Positions 6,736 through 13,406 of a stretch of DNA of 13,455 nucleotides are shown here, piece by piece. The position numbers and the translations under genes are program-made. The DNA comes from an uncultured Sutterella sp. (GTDB taxonomy: Bacteria; Pseudomonadota; Gammaproteobacteria; Burkholderiales; Burkholderiaceae_F), in assembly GCA_900767875.1 (NCBI GenBank), contig CAAGAT010000075.1, positions 1-13,455 of the forward strand. Reading direction: 5' to 3'. The notes beneath the pieces were generated by a model. It was not told where the DNA came from. It did no database searches and worked only from the letters and a program-made list of their open reading frames with translations. Numbering within the stretch: position 1 is the first letter of the stretch; each line of letters begins with the position of its first letter.

Positions 6736-7356
6736 ATGCGGCGCATTGACGAAGACGGCTGGCTCGAAGGGGCCGAGCGTTTTGAGAGCCCCCACTACAA
6801 CGAGCGGCCCGTCTCGGACGCCACGCCCCAGACGGTGGTGCTGCACAACATCACGCTGCCGCCGGGGCGCTTTGCCACGGGGTGCGTGACGGACCTATTC
6901 ATGGGGACGCTGGACACCACCGCCGATCCCACTCTGGCGGACCTGAAGGGCCTGCGCGTTTCGAGCCACTTTTTCATCGAGCGTACCGGGCGCATCCTGC
7001 AGTTCGTCAGCTGCGGCAAGCGCGCCTGGCACGCGGGCATCAGCCGCTGGGCCGGGCGCGAAAACTGCAACGACTTTACGATCGGCATCGAGCTCGAGGG
7101 CACCGATTTCGTGCCCTTTGAAGAGGCGCAGTACGCCGCGCTCACGGAACTTTTGGGCGCGATTCATGCAAAATACGCCCTGCACGATGTCGTCGCACAC
7201 AGCGATATCGCTCCCGGACGCAAAACCGATCCGGGTCCGCACTTTGACTGGGTCAGACTGTGGCGCAGCCGTGAGGCTTTCGGCAGTCCCGCCTTTGACG
7301 GCGCGGCCGCCCGCATGCAGCTGAGCCGGCTCGAACAACGTTTTGAACGCGCCTGA
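6736..7356 (+). CDS. ampD: 1,6-anhydro-N-acetylmuramyl-L-alanine amidase AmpD
   Basis: This cytoplasmic amidase removes the stem peptide from anhydro-muropeptides in cell wall recycling; its loss raises AmpC beta-lactamase in species with AmpR. The 206-residue length and N-terminus (IDEDGWLEGAERFESPHYNERP-like) fit the family. Zinc ligands are H37 (VLHNITLPPG), H155 (HSDIAPGRKTDPG) and D165, with catalytic E119 (IGIELEG) and K163. The H37-E119 and H155-D165 spacings are the same as those I recall for Citrobacter AmpD (82 and 10 residues). I chose ATG 6736 because the 8 codons upstream of it overlap the previous gene and are not family-like. There is no signal peptide, consistent with a cytoplasmic enzyme. 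No ampC or ampR lies in the window. Confidence 0.95.
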   Translation: MRRIDEDGWLEGAERFESPHYNERPVSDATPQTVVLHNITLPPGRFATGCVTDLFMGTLDTTADPTLADLKGLRVSSHFFIERTGRILQFVSCGKRAWHAGISRWAGRENCNDFTIGIELEGTDFVPFEEAQYAALTELLGAIHAKYALHDVVAHSDIAPGRKTDPGPHFDWVRLWRSREAFGSPAFDGAAARMQLSRLEQRFERA

Positions 7357-7392
7357 ACACACACGGCGCACCGCTTGAATTTCCCCCTTGGA

Positions 7393-7407
7393 GCGCCGGC
7401 CGGGCGC
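7393..7407 (+). repeat. Short GC-rich hairpin between ampD and the yggT-family gene
   Basis: GCGCC (7393-7397) pairs with GGCGC (7403-7407) around a 5-base loop, 12 bases before the next ATG. No T tract follows, so it is not a clear terminator. It may lower translation of the next gene or be incidental in GC-rich DNA. Confidence 0.25.
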
Positions 7408-7418
7408 CTTGGACGGTT

Positions 7419-7958
7419 ATGTACACGATTTTCTCTTTGATCACGGGTCTGATCGGCAGTTTTCTGCTGGTCCGCGCCTGGTGCTGGGCGCTTGCCTTAA
7501 GCCCGCGCGACCCCATTGTGGCCATTGTTTGGAAGGCGACCAACTGGCTCACGACGCCCTTCGGGTACCTGGTGCGCCCGCGCGGCAACTGGGACTTGCC
7601 CACACTGCTGGCCACCGTCTTTGTGGCGCTCGTGCAGGTCTGGGCCGGCCGCGAGCTCATGGGCTATCCGGTGTCGGCCACGGCCTTTATCGTGGCCATT
7701 TTGGCCATGGTGCTGCGCTGGGCGGCCGACCTTCTGATCTGGGGCACGATCATTTACTGCATTCTGTCGTTTTTCGCGGATCGCTGGTCGAGCCGCATGG
7801 CCCTTCTGGGCACGCTTTTGGATCCCGTGCTACGTCCCTTCCGGCGCCTGTTGCCGCCCATCAAGGGTTTTGACCTGTCGCCGATCCTGCTGTTTTTGCT
7901 CTTGAACCTGGCCATGCGCTTTATCGTTCCCGCGAGCATGGGCCTGTACGTCTTTTAA
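7419..7958 (+). CDS. YggT-family integral membrane protein
   Basis: A 179-residue membrane protein with two tandem YggT repeats. Each half carries hydrophobic helices followed by a proline/arginine turn: first TPFGYLVRP (about 46-54), then DPVLRPFRRLLPP (about 130-142) followed by the typical GFDLSPILLFLLLN segment. E. coli YggT has been linked to ion homeostasis and osmotic tolerance, and related proteins (YlmG/CCB3) affect division or cytochrome assembly, so the exact role here is open. The Shine-Dalgarno is weak (GGACGG very close to the ATG). It lies 15 bases before an MscS-type channel gene in the same direction, which fits an osmotic stress theme. Confidence 0.88.
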   Translation: MYTIFSLITGLIGSFLLVRAWCWALALSPRDPIVAIVWKATNWLTTPFGYLVRPRGNWDLPTLLATVFVALVQVWAGRELMGYPVSATAFIVAILAMVLRWAADLLIWGTIIYCILSFFADRWSSRMALLGTLLDPVLRPFRRLLPPIKGFDLSPILLFLLLNLAMRFIVPASMGLYVF

Positions 7959-7973
7959 TTTGCGGAGCGTTTT

Positions 7974-9368
7974 ATGATCGACGCCGTCACCCCCGTTGCC
8001 GCCGAGGCGGCCGCCGCTCCGGCTCAGGCCGCCGGCCAAGCCCTTTCCATGCTCGACGAGATCGTGCATTTGTTCACGGGCGTTTTCATCAGCTATCAGT
8101 CGCTCGTGCAGATCGGCGTGATCGTGGCCTCGGCGCTCATCGCGCTGGTGGTCTCGCGCCTGGCGGGCGCCTATCTGCAGGCCGCCGCCGTGCGCGTGGG
8201 CAACACAGGCTGGAAGCAAAAGATCGCCACGGTGCTTTTGAACACCCTCAAGGACATTCTCTTTTCGGCCACGGCCGCCGCGCTCACGAGTCTGAGCGTG
8301 TGGGCCCTAAACCGCGCCGGGCTCATCGCCGCGCCCAAGGATCTGATGCTCGTGCACATCGCCAATCAGATCTTCTACGCCTGGGCGCTGCTGCTCGTGC
8401 TGCTGCAGCTGCTCAACGTGCTGCTCGGCGGCAAGATGTTCGCGCACCGTTTCCGCCGCATGGTGGGCATCGTCTTTTGGGTGCTTGCGGCCCTGGAAAT
8501 GGTCGACATCCTGCCCGACATCGTCGCCTGGATGAAGGTCTGCCAGCTGCCCATCGGCTCGGACAAGCTCACGGTCTGGACGCTTCTGGTGGGCATCATC
8601 ACGCTCTTTTTCTCGCTCGGCGTGGCCGCGCGTCTGGCCGATCTGTGCGAGAACGCCCTCATGGGCATGCAGGAAATGGAGATGAACATCCGTGTGGTGC
8701 TCGCGCGTCTGTCGCGTGTGGTGCTGCTCGTGATCGGTATTCTCGTGGGCCTGTCGAGCGCGGGCATCAACCTGACGGTGCTGTCGGTCTTCGGCGGCGC
8801 CTTGGGCGTGGGCATCGGCTTTGGCATGCAAAAGATCGCCTCGAACTACATCTCGGGCTTCATCATTCTCTTTGACAAGTCCGTCAAGATCGGCGACCTC
8901 GTTGACGTGGCCGGTTTTACGGGCATTGTCACGCAGATCAACACGCGCTACTCGGTGCTGCGCAACACCTCGGGCGAAGAGCTCATCGTGCCCAACGAAA
9001 ACTTCGTCACGGGCAGCGTCAAGAGTTACTCGCACTCGGACGCCGCCTCCATGGTGAGCCTGACGGTGTCGGTGGCCTATGAGAGCAATGTGGACGAGGC
9101 CCTGCGCATTCTCTTTGACTGCGTCATGGCCAATCCGCGCACGATCAGCGGCCCGAACCGCACGCCTTGGGTGGCGGTAAGCGAGTTTGCCGACAGCGGC
9201 ATCACGCTGCGCGCGGGCTTTTGGATCGCCGACCCGCGCCAGGGCACGGTGGTTTTAAAGAGCGACATCCTGCGCGCGGTCCTCAAGGCCTATGGCGCGG
9301 CGGGCATCGAGATTCCCTACGACAAGCTCGATGTGACGATCAAGAGCATGCCCACGGCCGCCGCCTAA
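7974..9368 (+). CDS. MscS-family small-conductance mechanosensitive channel
   Basis: A membrane-tension-gated channel that should release solutes on hypo-osmotic shock. At 464 residues it is longer than E. coli MscS (about 286), with extra N-terminal membrane segments (about 42-62, 90-112, 126-152, 163-185 and 200-225) before the conserved core. The pore helix is about 261-300 (INLTVLSVFGGALGVGIGFG followed by MQKIASNYISG), with the small-residue Ala/Gly pattern of TM3. The beta domain follows (KIGDLVDVAGFTGIVTQI and then NTSGEELIVPNENF), then a C-terminal alpha/beta domain. The N-terminus starts with an Ala/Pro-rich stretch. The ribosome site GGAG sits before ATG 7974. The gene ends 26 bases before a strong terminator. 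YbdG/YjeP-like extended relatives are alternative labels. Confidence 0.92.
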   Translation: MIDAVTPVAAEAAAAPAQAAGQALSMLDEIVHLFTGVFISYQSLVQIGVIVASALIALVVSRLAGAYLQAAAVRVGNTGWKQKIATVLLNTLKDILFSATAAALTSLSVWALNRAGLIAAPKDLMLVHIANQIFYAWALLLVLLQLLNVLLGGKMFAHRFRRMVGIVFWVLAALEMVDILPDIVAWMKVCQLPIGSDKLTVWTLLVGIITLFFSLGVAARLADLCENALMGMQEMEMNIRVVLARLSRVVLLVIGILVGLSSAGINLTVLSVFGGALGVGIGFGMQKIASNYISGFIILFDKSVKIGDLVDVAGFTGIVTQINTRYSVLRNTSGEELIVPNENFVTGSVKSYSHSDAASMVSLTVSVAYESNVDEALRILFDCVMANPRTISGPNRTPWVAVSEFADSGITLRAGFWIADPRQGTVVLKSDILRAVLKAYGAAGIEIPYDKLDVTIKSMPTAAA

Positions 9369-9394
9369 GGCGGACCCAAAAGGTAAAAAAGGAC

Positions 9395-9429
9395 AAAAAA
9401 AGGGACACCGCCGCGGTGTCCCTTTTTTT
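9395..9429. terminator. Bidirectional intrinsic terminator between mscS and pstB
   Basis: A run of seven A (9395-9401), GGGACACCG (9402-9410), a three-base loop, CGGTGTCCC (9414-9422) and seven T (9423-9429). The stem is perfect and A/T tracts flank it on both sides, so it can stop transcription from the + strand channel operon and from pstB on the - strand. Confidence 0.93.
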
Positions 9430-9455
9430 GACCCCTCTTTGGGGGCAGAGGAGAA

Positions 9456-9474
9456 GGGCGGCGCGGAGCCGCCC
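9456..9474 (-). terminator. Additional GC hairpin just after pstB
   Basis: GGGCGGC (9456-9462) pairs perfectly with GCCGCCC (9468-9474) around a 5-base loop, 6 bases past the pstB stop. On the - strand it is followed by TTCTCCTCTG, a weak pyrimidine tract. It may protect the pstB mRNA 3' end or act together with the stronger terminator further on. Confidence 0.45.
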
Positions 9475-9480
9475 GGGCTT

Positions 9481-10260
9481 CTAGCCGAAGCGCCCGTTGA
9501 CGTAGTCGCGGGTGCGCTCGTTGGCCGCGTCGTTGAAGATCTTGTCGGTTCGGGCAAACTCGATGAGTTTGCCCATGAAAAAGAACGCGGTCTTGTCGGA
9601 GACGCGGGCGGCCTGCTGCATGTTGTGCGTGACGATGACGATGCAAAGCGACTGGCGCAGCGCGAGGATACTTTCCTCGACGCGCTGCGTGGCGATCGGA
9701 TCGAGGGCGCTGCACGGCTCGTCCATCAGCAGCACTTCGGGCTCGACGGCCAGGGCGCGGGCGATGCAAAGGCGCTGCTGCTGACCGCCCGACAGCCCCA
9801 TGGCGCTTTCGTTGAGGCGATCCTTGACCTCTTCCCACAGGGCGGCGCGCCGCAGGCTTTCCTCGACCTTTTCGTCAAGAATCGAGCGGCTACGGATGCC
9901 GGCCACGCGCAGGCCGTAGGCCACGTTTTCATAAATGGACTTGGGGAAGGGGGTGGGCTTTTGAAAGACCATTCCAACGCGCTGTCGCAGCTCGACCACG
10001 TCGTAGTTCTTGGCGTAGATGTCTTCGCCGTCGAGGGTGATCTTGCCCTTGAGGACGGTGTCGCAGATGAGTTCGTTCATGCGCGAGAGCGTGCGCAGGA
10101 ACGTGGACTTGCCGCAGCCCGACGGACCGATGAGCGCGGTCACCTCGTGGTTGCGAAATTCCAGGTTGATGTCAAAGAGCGTCTGCGTCTTTTCATAGAA
10201 GAAGTCGACGTGCTCGGCGCGGATCTTGACTTCGTTGTTGACGGGAGCGGAAGGATTCAT
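9481..10260 (-). CDS. pstB: Phosphate import ATP-binding protein PstB
   Basis: This is the ATPase of the high-affinity phosphate transporter PstSCAB, which also passes the phosphate signal to PhoR through PhoU. The 259 residues show Walker A GPSGCGKST (45-53), the Q-loop (MVFQKPTPFP, Q100), signature LSGGQQQRL (156-164), Walker B LLMDEPCSALDP (177-188) and the switch histidine H202. The segment LRTLSRMNEL after Walker A is typical of PstB. It lies alone on the - strand, divergent from pstSCA, instead of after pstA. No clear Shine-Dalgarno precedes the ATG at 10260. The upstream region has a phased Pho-box array pointing at it. phoU does not follow; a terminator pair does. Confidence 0.96.
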   Translation of the reverse strand: MNPSAPVNNEVKIRAEHVDFFYEKTQTLFDINLEFRNHEVTALIGPSGCGKSTFLRTLSRMNELICDTVLKGKITLDGEDIYAKNYDVVELRQRVGMVFQKPTPFPKSIYENVAYGLRVAGIRSRSILDEKVEESLRRAALWEEVKDRLNESAMGLSGGQQQRLCIARALAVEPEVLLMDEPCSALDPIATQRVEESILALRQSLCIVIVTHNMQQAARVSDKTAFFFMGKLIEFARTDKIFNDAANERTRDYVNGRFG

Positions 10261-10313
10261 TTTTTAACTATGGGCTTTGGGTTGGAGCGGGCACACGGCA
10301 AAAACGACGATTG

Positions 10314-10341
10314 CCCGAAGAAGCGGCCGGGCCGCCTCGGG
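10314..10341 (-). promoter_or_regulatory. pstB: Hairpin in the pstB leader
   Basis: CCCGA (10314-10318) pairs with TCGGG (10337-10341), and GCGGCC (10323-10328) pairs with GGCCGC (10330-10335) around a single base (so the real loop is wider). It would lie near the 5' end of the pstB message if transcription starts near 10352. No T tract follows in the direction of pstB, so it is more likely a stability or translation element than an attenuator. Confidence 0.45.
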
Positions 10342-10358
10342 AATTCTTTCAAGCGGGG

Positions 10359-10414
10359 ATGCTAGGGCGGCCGCGTGACCGTTTGATGCGATTTTGATGA
10401 CGGATCGATGACAA
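10359..10414 (-). promoter_or_regulatory. pstB: PhoB-type promoter of pstB (four 11-base-phased Pho repeats plus -10)
   Basis: On the - strand, reading towards pstB, the 7-mers are TTGTCAT (10414-10408), CCGTCAT (10403-10397), ATCGCAT (10392-10386, weak) and CGGTCAC (10381-10375). Each starts 11 bases after the previous one, with A/T-rich 4-base spacers (CGAT, CAAA, CAAA). This matches the known PhoB site of 7-mers CTGTCAT in direct repeat with 4-base spacers. The candidate -10 TAGCAT (10364-10359) begins exactly 10 bases after the last repeat, so the last repeat occupies the -35 place, as in class II Pho promoters. Confidence 0.8.
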
Positions 10415-10431
10415 AAACGGCGTTTTTCACT

Positions 10432-10487
10432 TTGTCATCAAACGGTCACAGAAGCATCGCGGGACTGTCACAAACGCGCTTCAACAT
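10432..10487 (+). promoter_or_regulatory. pstS: PhoB-type promoter of pstSCA (11-base-phased Pho repeats plus -10)
   Basis: On the + strand, TTGTCAT (10432-10438), spacer CAAA and CGGTCAC (10443-10449) form a near-consensus Pho box. A third position at 10454-10460 (GCATCGC) is poor, but a fourth at 10465-10471 (CTGTCAC) is strong and in the same 11-base phase. A candidate -10, CAACAT (10482-10487, weak, 3 of 6), begins exactly 10 bases after the last repeat, as on the other strand. The predicted start near 10494 leaves a leader of about 124 bases. Confidence 0.8.
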
Positions 10488-10500
10488 TGCGATCCTGAAA

Positions 10501-10556
10501 AGCGCCGATGAAACACAGTTTTGGAAAACCGCCGTTTCACTTCAAGATCGGGCGCT
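10501..10556 (+). promoter_or_regulatory. pstS: Nested stem-loop in the pstS leader
   Basis: AGCGCCGAT (10501-10509) pairs with ATCGGGCGCT (10547-10556) with one bulged G. GAAAC (10510-10514) pairs with GTTTC (10534-10538), and TTTT (10519-10522) faces AAAA (10525-10528) inside. It would start within about 10 bases of the predicted 5' end of the pst message. A second small hairpin, TTCATTG/CAATGAA at 10586-10603, touches the ribosome site GAAGGA (10601-10606). Confidence 0.5.
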
Positions 10557-10617
10557 GAGAGGAAACGATTGAGATGCGGTTTTCGTTCATTGATTGCAAT
10601 GAAGGAATTTTGAAAAA

Positions 10618-11424
10618 ATGATGCTCAAGAAGCTTTGCCTTGCCGCCGCCATGGCCGCCGTTGCGGCCGGTTCCTGGGCCGGTGATCTGATGCTCAACGG
10701 CTCGACCACGGTTCTTCCGGTTGCCCAGAAGGCCACCGAAGTCTTTGCCAAGACCAACCCCGAAGTGCACATCGCTCTGTCGGGCGGCGGCTCGGGCAAC
10801 GGCGTCAAGGCGCTCATCGACGGCCTCACCAACATCGCCATGAGCTCGCGCGACATCAAGTCGAGCGAAGTCAAGCTTGCCGAACAGCGCGGCGTCAATC
10901 CCTTCCGCACGGCCGTGGCCGTGGACGCGATCGTGCCGGTCGTCAACAACGCCAACACCGTCAAGGATCTGACCCAGGACCAGCTCAAGGCCGTCTTTGA
11001 AGGCAAGATCCGCAACTGGAAGGACGTCGGCGGCAAGGATGCCCCGATCGTCGTCGTGAGCCGCGACTCGAGCTCGGGCACGTTTGAAACCTGGGAATCG
11101 CTCGTGATGAAGGGCGCCCGCATCACGCCGCGCGCTCTGCTGCAGACCTCCAACGGCACGGTGGTGCAGACGGTCTCCAAGAACGTCAACGCCATCGGCT
11201 ACATCGGCATCGGCTATCTGGACAACCAGACCAAGGCCCTGACTCTGGGCGGCAAGAAGGCCACGGCCGAAACGGCCAAGAGCAAGCAATGGCCCCTGTC
11301 GCGTGAACTGTACTTCTTCACCAACGGCCAGCCCGCCGGTGACGCCAAGGCCTTCACGGACTTCGTGACGAGCGCGGCCGGTCAGAAGATCGTTCAGGAA
11401 ACCGGTTTCGTTCCCCTGAAGTAA
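10618..11424 (+). CDS. pstS: Phosphate ABC transporter periplasmic substrate-binding protein PstS
   Basis: This protein captures inorganic phosphate in the periplasm and delivers it to PstCA. The 268-residue precursor begins with a Sec signal peptide (MMLKKL, then an alanine-rich core) likely cut after SWA at residue 21; no lipobox cysteine is near the site. Phosphate-contact loops are visible: NGSTTVLP (27-34), SGGGSG (55-60), SSRD (76-79) and SRDSSSGTF (148-156). It is shorter than E. coli PstS (about 346) and belongs to the compact PstS-like group. ATG at 10618 is followed directly by a second ATG at 10621, and either could be used. GAAGGA lies about 11 bases upstream. It is first in the pstSCA operon and should be strongly induced by phosphate starvation. 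Confidence 0.95.
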   Translation: MMLKKLCLAAAMAAVAAGSWAGDLMLNGSTTVLPVAQKATEVFAKTNPEVHIALSGGGSGNGVKALIDGLTNIAMSSRDIKSSEVKLAEQRGVNPFRTAVAVDAIVPVVNNANTVKDLTQDQLKAVFEGKIRNWKDVGGKDAPIVVVSRDSSSGTFETWESLVMKGARITPRALLQTSNGTVVQTVSKNVNAIGYIGIGYLDNQTKALTLGGKKATAETAKSKQWPLSRELYFFTNGQPAGDAKAFTDFVTSAAGQKIVQETGFVPLK

Positions 11425-11458
11425 AAATCAAAGTCGGCCTTCGGACCCCCTGCGGTGA

Positions 11459-11484
11459 CGGCCCGCTTGGCTCAAGGCGGGCCG
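11459..11484 (+). repeat. Strong hairpin between pstS and pstC
   Basis: CGGCCCGC (11459-11466) pairs with GCGGGCCG (11477-11484), and the inner TTG/CAA pairs extend it. It sits 34 bases after the pstS stop in a 108-base gap. With no T tract it is unlikely to be a full terminator. An intercistronic hairpin here fits a stability element that lets the binding protein be made in excess over the membrane subunits, as known for several ABC importer operons. Confidence 0.6.
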
Positions 11485-11532
11485 CGCCGTTCCAAGCAAG
11501 GGGGAGCGAGGGCTGCCGCAAGAGGCCCATAA

Positions 11533-12411
11533 ATGCGTTTTGATGTGAAGGAAAAGGCGATTGAAGTCGGCTTGAAGTCGCTGGCTTTTCTGTCGCTTGC
11601 CGTGCTCGCGGGAATTGTTTTTTATCTTTTTCGGGAAGGCCTGCCGGTCTTTGCCAATCTGGGCCTTCTCGACTTTGTGTTCGGGACCGACTGGTACCCG
11701 GTGGGCGATTCGCCCGACTTTGAAATCGGCTCGCTGATTGCGGGCTCTCTGGCCGTCACCTTCCTGGCGAGCCTTTTTGCCGTGCCGCTCGGTCTGATGA
11801 GCGCGGCCTGCCTGTCCGAAGTGGTCGCCAACACGACGCGGCGCATCATCAAGCCCTGCATCGAACTGCTGGCGGCTCTGCCCTCGGTCGTGCTCGGCTT
11901 CATCGGCATGGTTCTGGTGGCGCCCTGGCTGCAGAACACGCTCGGAATCGCCACGGGGCTCAATCTTTTCAACGCCGCCCTGATGCTGGCCTTCATGGCC
12001 GTACCGACCATCTGCTCGATTGCCGAAGACGCTCTGCACGCCGTGCCGCGATCCTTAAAGGACGCCTCGCTCGCGCTCGGCGCCACGCCCTGGGAAACCT
12101 TAAAGAACGTCACCTTCCCGTGCGCCCTCTCGGGGGTGGGCACGGCCGTGATGCTGGGCATGTCCCGCGCCCTGGGCGAAACCATGGTGGTGCTGATGGT
12201 CGCAGGCGGTGCCGCCATCGTTCCCGAATCCGTTTTTGACCCGATTCGTCCCATGCCCGCTTCGATTGCCGCCGAAATGGCCGAAGCGCCCTTCGGTAGT
12301 CCTCACTATCACGCGCTTTTTGCCACGGGCATTGCGCTTTTCGTGATGACGTTCATCTTCAACGCCGTGGCCTTCCGCCTCGCGCAAAAGTACAGAACGC
12401 CGGCCGTGTAA
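11533..12411 (+). CDS. pstC: Phosphate ABC transporter permease PstC
   Basis: One of the two membrane subunits of the phosphate importer. The 292 residues contain about six hydrophobic segments (near 15-33, 67-93, 108-131, 141-160, 200-225 and 262-285). The cytoplasmic EAA-type loop that contacts PstB lies at about 171-196 (VPRSLKDASLALGATPWETL), followed by SRALGETMVVLMVAGGA, typical of PstC. The periplasmic segment after the first helix (FGTDWYPVGDSPDFEIGSL) also fits PstC rather than PstA. AGAGG lies 7 bases upstream of the ATG. The stop at 12409-12411 is 22 bases before the preferred pstA start, with no intervening terminator. Confidence 0.95.
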   Translation: MRFDVKEKAIEVGLKSLAFLSLAVLAGIVFYLFREGLPVFANLGLLDFVFGTDWYPVGDSPDFEIGSLIAGSLAVTFLASLFAVPLGLMSAACLSEVVANTTRRIIKPCIELLAALPSVVLGFIGMVLVAPWLQNTLGIATGLNLFNAALMLAFMAVPTICSIAEDALHAVPRSLKDASLALGATPWETLKNVTFPCALSGVGTAVMLGMSRALGETMVVLMVAGGAAIVPESVFDPIRPMPASIAAEMAEAPFGSPHYHALFATGIALFVMTFIFNAVAFRLAQKYRTPAV

Positions 12412-12433
12412 GTCGATTTTGAGCAAAGAAAAA

Positions 12434-13333
12434 ATGGATATTCCGCAAAGCATCTGCAGTCAGGCCCGCGAAAAGTCGCGCGCCAAACGTGCCGCCGCTC
12501 AGGGCACTTCCTTCCTGTCGCTGCGCCTGGCCGCCTTCGTCAACTGCGCGGCCCTCGTGATCGCCTGCGCGTTCCTGTTCATCAACGGCATCGGGGCCCT
12601 GAACCTGGACTTCGTCCTGCAGTCGCCCCGTGAAATGATGACCGCCGGCGGCGTGTTCCCGTGCCTGGTGGGCACGTTCCTTCTGGCGGCGGGCGCCATC
12701 GCCATTGCGCTGCCCTTCGGCGTGGCCTGCGCCGTGTGGCTGCACGAGTACGGCAAGCAGGGCCCGGTGGTCGACATCGTGCGCCTGTCGGTGGCCAATC
12801 TTGCGGGCGTCCCCTCGATCGTCTTCGGCCTTTTCGGCCTGGCCTTCTTCGTGACGGCCCTGGGCTTTAACGTGAGTCTTCTTTCGGGCATTCTCACCTT
12901 GGCCGTGCTGACGCTGCCCGTGATCATCAACACCACGGAAGAGGCCCTCAAGCAGGTGCCGCGCGCCTGGCGTGACGCCAGCCTCGCGCTCGGTGCCACC
13001 AAGAGCCAGACCATCGGCCGCGTGGTGCTGCCCTCGGCCCTGCCCGGGATTCTCACGGGCGCCATTTTGGCCGTGGCCCGCGCCGCGGGCGAAACGAGCG
13101 CGGTGATGTTCACCGGCGCCGTCTTCTACACCCCCAAGCTGCCCGAGAGCGTCTGGAGCTCGGTGATGGCGCTTCCCTATCACATGTATGTGCTCGCCAC
13201 GGCGGGCACGGAGATCGAAAAGACCCGTCCGATGCAGTACGGCACGGGGCTGCTGCTGGTTTTGCTGGTGTTTGCCATGAACCTGGCGGCCATTCTGATC
13301 CGCGACAAGATGCAGAAAAAGCGCCTGGCCTAA
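12434..13333 (+). CDS. pstA: Phosphate ABC transporter permease PstA
   Basis: The second membrane subunit of the phosphate importer. From ATG 12434 it has 299 residues. A basic N-terminal tail (REKSRAKR) precedes about six hydrophobic segments. The EAA loop is at about 175-200 (VPRAWRDASLALGATKSQTI), followed by AVARAAGETSAVMFTGAVFYTP, characteristic of PstA. An in-frame TTG at 12419 would add five residues; neither start has a clear Shine-Dalgarno, so the start is uncertain by five codons. The gene ends in tandem stops (TAATAA, 13331-13336). Unlike the usual order, pstB and phoU do not follow; a terminator hairpin does. Confidence 0.95.
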   Translation: MDIPQSICSQAREKSRAKRAAAQGTSFLSLRLAAFVNCAALVIACAFLFINGIGALNLDFVLQSPREMMTAGGVFPCLVGTFLLAAGAIAIALPFGVACAVWLHEYGKQGPVVDIVRLSVANLAGVPSIVFGLFGLAFFVTALGFNVSLLSGILTLAVLTLPVIINTTEEALKQVPRAWRDASLALGATKSQTIGRVVLPSALPGILTGAILAVARAAGETSAVMFTGAVFYTPKLPESVWSSVMALPYHMYVLATAGTEIEKTRPMQYGTGLLLVLLVFAMNLAAILIRDKMQKKRLA

Positions 13334-13360
13334 TAACCCAAACTCCCGAACTAGATCCTA

Positions 13361-13406
13361 GAGCGAACTTGACTAAGGTCAATGTTCGCTCGAATTCATT
13401 TTTATC
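13361..13406 (+). terminator. Terminator after pstA
   Basis: GAGCGAAC (13361-13368) pairs with GTTCGCTC (13385-13392), extended inside by TTGAC (13369-13373)/GTCAA (13378-13382) with a small bulge. A T-rich stretch (CATTTTTATC) begins 7 bases after the stem. It closes the pstSCA unit. Confidence 0.8.

Noticed and set aside
9439..10365. Long + strand frame antisense to pstB
   Set aside because: PstB carries all ABC ATPase motifs on the - strand; the antisense frame is Asp/His/Val-rich without any domain pattern.
10413..10427. AAAAAC/GTTTTT inverted repeat between the Pho arrays as a terminator
   Set aside because: The stem is very weak and lies between two divergent promoters where no transcript is expected to end; it is better explained by the A/T-rich spacer of the mirrored arrays.
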